Assembly: GCA_009699665.1 (NCBI GenBank)
Contig: WLNS01000028.1
Location: forward strand, 1-13,332
DNA: 13,332 nt
From: Actinomycetota bacterium
GTDB lineage: Bacteria; Actinomycetota; Actinomycetes; Actinomycetales; Microbacteriaceae
Direction of reading: 5' to 3'
The position numbers were made by a program, and so were the translations under genes. This document shows, piece by piece, positions 6,548-12,103 of this stretch. Every line of letters starts with the position of its first letter. The first letter of the stretch is position 1. The notes below the pieces were generated by a model. It saw only the letters and a program-made list of their open reading frames with translations, was not told the DNA's origin and did not search any database.

Positions 6548-7015
6548 TTGACTAATCTCGTGACCGAACAGCGGATCAGTTTTACCCTCAATGGGCTCGT
6601 GCACGAGATGAACAGTCAGGCCGACGGAATTCTGCGCGCTCAGTTCTCGCTGACCTACAGTCAATTTTTGTTCCTGCAGGTTCTCGCAGAGGGCCAACCG
6701 CTCGACATCACACACCTTGCCGAAGCACTGAACGTGACCAAAGCGGCCGTGAGCAAGCGCATCGAATGGTTCGTCGGTCGAGACCTGGTAGTCACAAGTC
6801 GTGAAGCGGGCAACGCCAAAAGGGTATTGGTGTCGCTGACAACGCAGGGACTTCGGCTGGCTCAAACATCCGGTGATTTTCTGGAGCGCGAATTTCTCAG
6901 TGCCATGAGCGATGCGCCGGGTGTCGATTTCTCGATGCTCAATGGGCAGCTCGGGCAACTTCTGGCGCACCTGAAAAAAATCAAACCGGCGCTGGGTGAC
7001 GTGCACGCGGAGTGA
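6548..7015 (+). CDS. MarR family transcriptional regulator
   Basis: This 155-aa protein has the MarR plan. N-terminal helices that would form the dimer interface are followed by a winged helix-turn-helix at about residues 38-104, with the recognition helix around TKAAVSKRIEWF (64-75), the wing around SREAGNAKRVLVSL (84-97), and a C-terminal dimerisation helix. The annotated start is TTG; a GTG four codons downstream (6560) is an alternative. No good Shine-Dalgarno is visible. The sequence around the start contains TAGT-TG-ACTA, which could be an autoregulatory site. The ligand is unknown. The next gene lies downstream on the same strand, and a putative in-frame GTG for it overlaps this stop codon (GTGA), so control of the Lon-like lipoprotein gene is a reasonable hypothesis. 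Confidence 0.85.
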   Translation: MTNLVTEQRISFTLNGLVHEMNSQADGILRAQFSLTYSQFLFLQVLAEGQPLDITHLAEALNVTKAAVSKRIEWFVGRDLVVTSREAGNAKRVLVSLTTQGLRLAQTSGDFLEREFLSAMSDAPGVDFSMLNGQLGQLLAHLKKIKPALGDVHAE

Positions 7016-7131
7016 AGCGGCGCACATCGTCACCAACCATCCGGTTGAGAGCCTTTTACCCAGGGAGACGAGCGGAATTCTTCAGTAAGTTAGCGTGTGT
7101 GCAGGTAAATAATTCACGGTTCGCGGAACGC

Positions 7132-9048
7132 GTGCCTTCAGCATCCCGAACCCTGCCCCACCGCACCCTGCGCGCCGGACTTGCCGCACTGCTTTTCGCC
7201 ACGGTCGCTGTTTCAGCGGCCGCCTGCTCGTCGTCAGGGATGTCTCTCGACGACATGGGCAAACTGCGCAACATCGACGGCGGCACGGCGATGACCATTC
7301 CCGCGCTGTGGGCCGGCACGTCAAGCGACGGCACCGAAGTGGGCGGCATCGAGGCCGCCGTGGTCAAGGTGCTCGCCCACAAGGATGGCGTGAATCCGGT
7401 TGACTTGATCTCTATTGACTCTGCCGGGGCCGGGCCCCAGTGGCGCGCAGCGACCGTGCAAGCCGCCGCCGTTGCCACTCTGCTGAGCGCGCGCAATCCG
7501 CAAGACATCGATCTCGGATTCACGGTGACGGGCCCCATCGACGGCCCTTCCGCGGGCGGAATTCTGACCGTAGGCATCTTGGCGAATCTCACCCAGACGC
7601 CACTGCTTCGCGGCGTCACCATGACGGGAACAATCTCGCCCGACGGATCCATCGGCGAAGTCGGTGGCGTTCCCACCAAACTGGCCGCCGCCGCCGCCGC
7701 GGGATACACAACAGCCGTGGTGCCCGAGGGTTCGTTCCTGGGCATGGATGAGAAAACTGGGACCCAATTCACTGTCGCCGACGTCAAGAAGTCACTCGGA
7801 ATCACGGTCGTGCCCGTGCGGACGGTCTTTGAGGCCTTCACGACACTCACGGGAGAGGTTTACGCGGCGGCCCCGCCCGTGCCCGTCGAACCGTCAGCCT
7901 CGTCCGAGGCGGCCATCGAATCAACCACTCGGGCCATGGCGTCTCGACTCGCCATAGCCGTGGCGTCAGCTCCCGCCGGCATAGATTCCGACACCCTTCA
8001 GCTAGCCACAAGCAGCGTGGCCACGATGCAGTCCCAGATTGTCCTCAACGAGTGGGCACGTGCCTACGGAGTGGGCGCCTTCGCCTACCTGCGTTTGGCC
8101 AGAGCATCCGGGGCGGCCGAAGCCCAAGGCTGGGTCGATGCGCAGGGCATCGATGCGGCCAAGACGCGACTGCAGACTGAGGTTCAGACGGCCCTGGCCG
8201 AAGCCACGGCGGCACGGGATAGTGCCGTGGCCAACGTTGGATCGCAGCTCGAAGACGTGATTTACCTGCCCGGAGCCTTGGGATGGGCCACCTACGCCAT
8301 TGCCTCCTATCAAGGCGTGCTCGATGATCTCGCCGTTTCTACATCAGCCGACGCGATTGTCAGAGCGGGTCGAATCCTTTCTGAAGAACGGGTTGGTGTT
8401 CGCGACATGCTGCCCGATGCGCTCACGGTGCTCGCGGGCATGCCGTCACGCACGCGCGTCCCGTCTGAAAAGGTGCGCACCTTTATGGCCGGCTACGCCG
8501 ACCTGCTCGAGCGGGCCGGTGACGCCAACGTTGACTACTACGTCACACTCGCCGGAAACGATCTGCGGGCAGACGGCACGTTTGCTGACGACGCGATGAC
8601 CGCGTCGATCGCACAGCTCAAAAAGAACATCGCGGCCGCCCCTGAGCCCACCACAATGGACGAAACCCTGACCGCTACCGCAACGGCGCTCACCTATTAC
8701 GTGATGTCCACCGGCTACCTTGCAGGTGCACAGTCGTACGGACTGGAACTGAGGGACGCCGATCTGCGCGCCAGCGCCTTCAGTCAGATGATGGACAAAG
8801 CCGTTGATTCCGGTGCTGTCACCGTCGAGGCCTTTGCTGACTGGTTGCGGGCCGAGGACCTCACCGTGGGCTATCCCCTCTGGTGTTCGCGCTGGGGCAC
8901 TGCGGGGGCCATCGAGTATCGTGGTACCGCGCAAGCAGGCAATGCCGCGTGGGTGGGGCTGAACGAGACCTGGTACGACGCTGTGAGCCTATTTATGCTG
9001 ACCGCCATATCGAGCGAAGGAGCGAGTGATGCCACAAACACTGGTTGA
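7132..9048 (+). CDS. lipoprotein with Lon-type (S16) Ser/Lys protease domain
   Basis: This 638-aa protein (from the GTG at 7132) has a lipoprotein signal with lipobox SAAC and Cys32. An S16 domain at about residues 60-235 then carries DGPSAGG with Ser140 and GGVPTKL with Lys183. The 43-residue spacing equals that of E. coli Lon Ser679/Lys722. MTGTISPDGSIGEVGG also matches the Lon MTGEI block. There is no AAA+ or PDZ domain, so it is neither Lon nor YlbL. The remaining 400 residues are Ala-rich, apparently helical and not recognised. It should act as a membrane-anchored protease outside the cytoplasm, without ATP. Start uncertain: the frame is open back to GTG 7012, which overlaps the MarR stop. 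GTG 7099 follows TAAGTT by 7 nt and could be a leaderless start. The gene is translationally linked to the next one. Confidence 0.87.
   Translation: MPSASRTLPHRTLRAGLAALLFATVAVSAAACSSSGMSLDDMGKLRNIDGGTAMTIPALWAGTSSDGTEVGGIEAAVVKVLAHKDGVNPVDLISIDSAGAGPQWRAATVQAAAVATLLSARNPQDIDLGFTVTGPIDGPSAGGILTVGILANLTQTPLLRGVTMTGTISPDGSIGEVGGVPTKLAAAAAAGYTTAVVPEGSFLGMDEKTGTQFTVADVKKSLGITVVPVRTVFEAFTTLTGEVYAAAPPVPVEPSASSEAAIESTTRAMASRLAIAVASAPAGIDSDTLQLATSSVATMQSQIVLNEWARAYGVGAFAYLRLARASGAAEAQGWVDAQGIDAAKTRLQTEVQTALAEATAARDSAVANVGSQLEDVIYLPGALGWATYAIASYQGVLDDLAVSTSADAIVRAGRILSEERVGVRDMLPDALTVLAGMPSRTRVPSEKVRTFMAGYADLLERAGDANVDYYVTLAGNDLRADGTFADDAMTASIAQLKKNIAAAPEPTTMDETLTATATALTYYVMSTGYLAGAQSYGLELRDADLRASAFSQMMDKAVDSGAVTVEAFADWLRAEDLTVGYPLWCSRWGTAGAIEYRGTAQAGNAAWVGLNETWYDAVSLFMLTAISSEGASDATNTG
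9017..9022 (+). promoter_or_regulatory. strong ribosome-binding site inside the protease gene
   Basis: AAGGAG lies 6 nt before the ATG at 9029 but only 3 nt before an in-frame GTG at 9026, so it decides for ATG. It sits inside the last codons of the Lon-like gene. It is the best Shine-Dalgarno in the window, in contrast with the many leaderless-looking starts. Confidence 0.65.
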
Positions 9049-9493
9049 TTTTGGCACCGTCTCGAACGTGGGCCTCGAAACGTCACCCGTCGCCGAAGCC
9101 CTCGCCGGCCTGCGCGCTAACGAAGCCCGGTACTTCATGAAGAAGTACACGCACGCCTTCGCGACCCAGCCCGTCGGCGAGGCGCCCGAGATTCTTGAGC
9201 GCATCCAGCAGATCCTTGCCGAACGAGAGATTGTCATTGCTTCACGGCCACTCGAAGTTTCTGACTTCACGGTCGACGGCATTCGCATGTCTTACGTCTT
9301 TTATGAAAGCGGCCTCGCCATCAACGTGATGTACACCGTTGCGGATGCCAAAAAACGCGCGGTCGGGTTCAAGCTTTCGCAGGGCATGGAGGTTCCCGAG
9401 GAGCTCGCGACAAAATTCAAGTTCGCCCGGCAGAAGTCATCGCTTGCGGGCGAAATCCGCGGATCGTTCTTTGTGATCAAGGGCGAGTACTAG
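9029..9493 (+). CDS. unknown 154-aa protein coupled to the Lon-like lipoprotein
   Basis: This 154-aa soluble protein overlaps the end of the Lon-like lipoprotein gene by 20 nt and has a strong AAGGAG site, so the two are cotranslated. I recognise no family. The first half is helical and charged (ANEARYFMKKY, EILERIQQILAEREI). The second half looks like a small beta-rich domain (FTVDGIRMSYVFYESGLAINVMYTV) ending in FFVIKGEY. No signal peptide or membrane segment is visible, so it appears cytoplasmic although its partner is predicted to be outside. That makes a simple substrate or chaperone pairing uncertain. Its stop TAG overlaps the stop of the convergent P-loop gene in a shared CTAG. Confidence 0.82.
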   Translation: MPQTLVDFGTVSNVGLETSPVAEALAGLRANEARYFMKKYTHAFATQPVGEAPEILERIQQILAEREIVIASRPLEVSDFTVDGIRMSYVFYESGLAINVMYTVADAKKRAVGFKLSQGMEVPEELATKFKFARQKSSLAGEIRGSFFVIKGEY

Positions 9494-10053
9494 AGACGTT
9501 CGCGAATGAAAGCGACCCGTTCGTCGACGGGCAACCCGGGAACGGCCACCGTGTCGAAACCGAGCTCCGCGTAGGTAGCGACAATGGCGTCGTGAATGCC
9601 CCGCTGATCCTCGTCGTCTTCAATGCGAGAACCGTCATCGTGCAGCGGAAGCGGGTCGAGAACGAACACGCGTCGATAGGACGCGCGGCGTGCGGCGGCG
9701 GCGAGCGCGGGGTCAACGATGAGGTTTAAGAATCGCTCGTACGCCAAGCCGTCGGGAACTCCGCGATCAAAAAACACGGTTTCGCCCTGCTCGAGCTCTG
9801 ACTCCCGAGCCAGCTGACGCTCAAGAATCTGCTGTTGAAACCATTCGCCATCGGCCCGAATGTCATCTGCGGACCGTCCCGCAACCATTTCCTCGTCGAG
9901 AATTGCTCGCGCCTGCTCAGGTACCACCCGCATTCCCATCTTGTGGAGTCGGTTAATGACGGTGGTCTTTCCCGAACTCGGACCCCCCGTGATGACGAAC
10001 CAGCTATTGCGTTCGGGCACGTTCGTTGCTTGCGGGTCACGGGCACTCGTCAC
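9490..10053 (-). CDS. AAA_28/NadR-like P-loop ATPase or kinase
   Basis: This 187-aa protein has Walker A GGPSSGKTT (residues 23-31) near the N-terminus and a VFFDRGVPD motif (93-101) in the Walker B position. A lid-like RIEDDEDQRGIHDAI stretch and a typical end (ELGFDTVAVPGLPVDERVAFI) follow. This is the pattern of the AAA_28 (PF13521) family, related to the NadR ribosylnicotinamide kinase domain and small nucleoside kinases. Phosphorylation of a nucleoside-like or other small substrate is plausible; the substrate is unknown. The start is GTG at 10053, 2 nt after the TAA of the HNH-like gene upstream, so the two form an operon. The last base of its stop overlaps the convergent unknown gene. 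Confidence 0.83.
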   Translation of the reverse strand: MTSARDPQATNVPERNSWFVITGGPSSGKTTVINRLHKMGMRVVPEQARAILDEEMVAGRSADDIRADGEWFQQQILERQLARESELEQGETVFFDRGVPDGLAYERFLNLIVDPALAAAARRASYRRVFVLDPLPLHDDGSRIEDDEDQRGIHDAIVATYAELGFDTVAVPGLPVDERVAFIRERL

Positions 10054-10055
10054 GG

Positions 10056-10505
10056 TTAGGGCCTCTCGGCGCGCAGGACCAACATAAACTGACCGCCCCC
10101 CGGCTGTGCCTCAACGGCAAACGAAACGTCGGGTGCATATCGCGAGAGGCGATCCAGCAGCCAGTCGGCGGCCCGTTGGGCATCTTGCGCATCCGGACAC
10201 CGGGCAACCACCTCGCGGCCACCCTTGCGCGCGAGACGTTCGACGACGGCCACAATCGGCGCCGGGTCAACCACAAACAGGTCGGGCGCCCACGGCACCA
10301 CGGGAGCAGTTTTGCCCCGCTGGGTGTTGCACGCCCGGTGCGCCAAACGCTCAACGGCTCGCTCGCCCTTCTTGGCTCTGGCCGTGGCATACGAATCGAC
10401 GCTCGGCCCTTGGTCGGCATTCACCGATGCGCTGGGGTCAACCGGCGCATCGCACAGCCAGCAGCGCCAGCCGTCGCGCTCGCCTACCTCGTTCAGATCA
10501 CTCAT
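10056..10505 (-). CDS. HNH-like Cys/His zinc-binding protein
   Basis: This 149-aa protein begins with a CWLC pair (Cys15, Cys18) and continues to LAHRACN with His56 and Cys59, followed by TQRGK. This is the zinc-knuckle and C-terminal helix arrangement of HNH nucleases. The DHxxP-type motif that normally supplies the first catalytic His reads PSVDSY here, with Ser38 in that place, so nuclease activity is doubtful. The C-terminal 80 residues (VVDPAPIVAVVERLARKGGREVVARCPDA) form a separate unrecognised domain. I recall similar proteins in mycobacteria, so the substitution may be a family trait. It is translated in tandem with the AAA_28 protein and may act with it on a nucleic acid or nucleotide. 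Confidence 0.78.
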   Translation of the reverse strand: MSDLNEVGERDGWRCWLCDAPVDPSASVNADQGPSVDSYATARAKKGERAVERLAHRACNTQRGKTAPVVPWAPDLFVVDPAPIVAVVERLARKGGREVVARCPDAQDAQRAADWLLDRLSRYAPDVSFAVEAQPGGGQFMLVLRAERP

Positions 10506-10511
10506 AACAGC

Positions 10512-10517
10512 AGATTA
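10512..10517 (-). promoter_or_regulatory. -10 box of the HNH-like/P-loop operon
   Basis: On the minus strand TAATCT is followed by 6 nt and the ATG at 10505, predicting leaderless transcription. No convincing -35 is seen. It shares a 63-bp divergent region with the deacetylase promoter. Confidence 0.5.
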
Positions 10518-10556
10518 CGTGACCAGCGGGGGGTTTACCGGCGGCGAGAACCGGGC

Positions 10557-10562
10557 TAGCCT
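10557..10562 (+). promoter_or_regulatory. promoter of the polysaccharide deacetylase operon
   Basis: TAGCCT is followed by 6 nt and the ATG at 10569. TTTACC at 10534-10539 matches four of six -35 positions with a 17-nt spacer. The start would be leaderless. Confidence 0.5.
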
Positions 10563-10568
10563 TTTCGG

Positions 10569-11378
10569 ATGGACCGGCGCACCTTTATTTCGAGCGCCGT
10601 CGGTTTGGGCGCGACGGCGCTGTTGTGTGGTTGCGCGCGCCTGTCACCAAGTGACCTCGCCGCAACGGCGCTTCCGCAGGCGAGCTTGGGCCCGCTTCCC
10701 GTCACCGCGCCCGGACCGCAAGTCATCCCCTTTGATGCCGGCAGAATAGTTCGCCAAGGTGTTCCCAGCGGACCCATCTACGGATTGCCCGAAGGAAGTA
10801 AAGACATCGTTGCGTGGACCGTCGACGACGGGTTCAACTCCGATGTCACGGTCGCGTATGCCGAATTCGTTCGCGACTCTGGCATCCGCATGTCGTTCTT
10901 TGTGTGCGGAAAAGCTGAAAGTTGGGCTAATGCGGCACCCATCCTGCGACCCCTGGTTGAGTCCGGGCAGGTGCAAATGGCCAATCACACCCACATGCAC
11001 TCCAACCTGCTCAATCTCTCGGATGGCCAAATTCAGGCTGACCTCATGGAGAACCACGAAATTATTCGCGGCCTTTTCGGCGTTGATGCCAAACCCTATT
11101 TTCGACCACCCTTTGGTTTCTATGACGACCGGGTAGCGGCCGCCGCGGCTGGTGTCGGATACACCGTTCCCGTGCTCTGGAATGCCACCCTGTCTGATTC
11201 CGGAGAAATCCCTCCGCCCACGCTGATGCAATTCGCCGACCGCTACATGAAGGCCGACAATATTGTGCTCGGCCACGCAAACGCCTGGCCGGTGACCACT
11301 CTCTACCCGCAATTGTTGCGAATTCTCGAAGACCGCAACCTGATGGCCGTCACTCTCAACGATGTTTATGGAGCGTAA
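10569..11378 (+). CDS. polysaccharide deacetylase (NodB/CE4) lipoprotein
   Basis: This 269-aa protein has a twin-arginine-type leader (DRRTFI, residues 2-7), a hydrophobic stretch and a lipobox ending at Cys22, so it is probably a Tat-exported lipoprotein. The catalytic domain shows the carbohydrate esterase 4 motifs in order. These are TVDDGF with Asp86 and Asp87, HTHMH with His140 and His144 as metal ligands, RPPFG (179-183) and a late LGH (His236). CE4 enzymes remove N- or O-acetyl groups from peptidoglycan, chitin or other polysaccharides; here a cell-envelope polymer is likely. The Phe-to-Val change in TFDDG is conservative. The next gene begins 3 nt after the stop, which indicates an operon. 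Confidence 0.88.
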   Translation: MDRRTFISSAVGLGATALLCGCARLSPSDLAATALPQASLGPLPVTAPGPQVIPFDAGRIVRQGVPSGPIYGLPEGSKDIVAWTVDDGFNSDVTVAYAEFVRDSGIRMSFFVCGKAESWANAAPILRPLVESGQVQMANHTHMHSNLLNLSDGQIQADLMENHEIIRGLFGVDAKPYFRPPFGFYDDRVAAAAAGVGYTVPVLWNATLSDSGEIPPPTLMQFADRYMKADNIVLGHANAWPVTTLYPQLLRILEDRNLMAVTLNDVYGA

Positions 11379-11381
11379 TCG

Positions 11382-12083
11382 ATGACTGACTCTGCGCGTC
11401 GACGACGCACATCACCGGGCGCGATTATTGGCTCTATTGCCGGAGGGCTGGGAGTAGGAATAGCCCTCACTTTCGGTGGCCTCACTCTCATTAATGGAGA
11501 GATTCCCCTTCCCCTGCCCACGCCCACCCCGACCGTGACTCCCCAAATTCTGCCCAGCGAGGCGTGGGCCCAGGCGACCGCCCCCGCGTTGCCCGTTTCG
11601 GTAACACCGCCGGCGACAAAACTCGTGCTGGGCGAAGCGGGTCAAGTCGAGCTCGCCCTCGGCAAAGGATTATCCGCGCTCATCTCACTCACTGCGGGAA
11701 CTCCCACACAGGCCTCGGATGCTGACCTCAAAATACTGCGAAAAGTTACGCCGCAGCTCACGGGCATGAACGTCTTTTACCTTCCGATAACTGTCACAAA
11801 AGTTGCCGGTGACCCGCTCAGCGGTGTCATGCTTGATCCCGTGATTTTTGGCGTGACGAGCGACAACATCGTCGTGCAACAGCTCACCATAGTCGACTGG
11901 AGGGCATGTCGCGCGGGCCCGTTGCCCGCCGCAATCGACCAGCCCGGCTCGGCCGTCACGTTGTGCTTTGCCGCTGCCGCCGCGACCGATGCACCGGCAG
12001 CCGTCGGCATCGAGTTTTCACAATCGGGTGGCCCCTACGATGCGGCCAAGGACACCGCGATCAGTTGGCTTCCGAAAGCCTAG
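11382..12083 (+). CDS. membrane-anchored extracytoplasmic protein, unknown
   Basis: This 233-aa protein has a short basic cytoplasmic end (RRRR at 7-10), one membrane helix (about 14-36), a Pro/Thr-rich linker (41-58) and an extracytoplasmic domain of about 170 residues. That domain is rich in beta-strand patterns, and its two cysteines (Cys176 and Cys195) probably form a disulfide. The layout resembles DUF4352-like extracellular domains of actinobacteria, but I cannot confirm the family. It starts 3 nt after the deacetylase stop, so it is probably cotranscribed and may work in the same envelope process. It ends 20 bp from the convergent DUF2207 gene. Confidence 0.78.
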   Translation: MTDSARRRRTSPGAIIGSIAGGLGVGIALTFGGLTLINGEIPLPLPTPTPTVTPQILPSEAWAQATAPALPVSVTPPATKLVLGEAGQVELALGKGLSALISLTAGTPTQASDADLKILRKVTPQLTGMNVFYLPITVTKVAGDPLSGVMLDPVIFGVTSDNIVVQQLTIVDWRACRAGPLPAAIDQPGSAVTLCFAAAAATDAPAAVGIEFSQSGGPYDAAKDTAISWLPKA

Positions 12084-12103
12084 ACAGCCGCTGGCGGCCC
12101 CGA

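Noticed and set aside
7056..7850. 264-codon open frame on the minus strand
   Set aside because: It is a shadow of the Lon-like lipoprotein, whose frame has a lipobox and S16 motifs; the antisense product has no recognisable features.
10026..10559. 177-codon open frame on the plus strand
   Set aside because: It is antisense to the HNH-like gene, which has a CxxC/HxxC site and good operon spacing.
12087..12098. GCCGC-TG-GCGGC inverted repeat between convergent genes as a terminator
   Set aside because: The stem is only 4-5 bp with a tiny loop and has no T tract on either strand.
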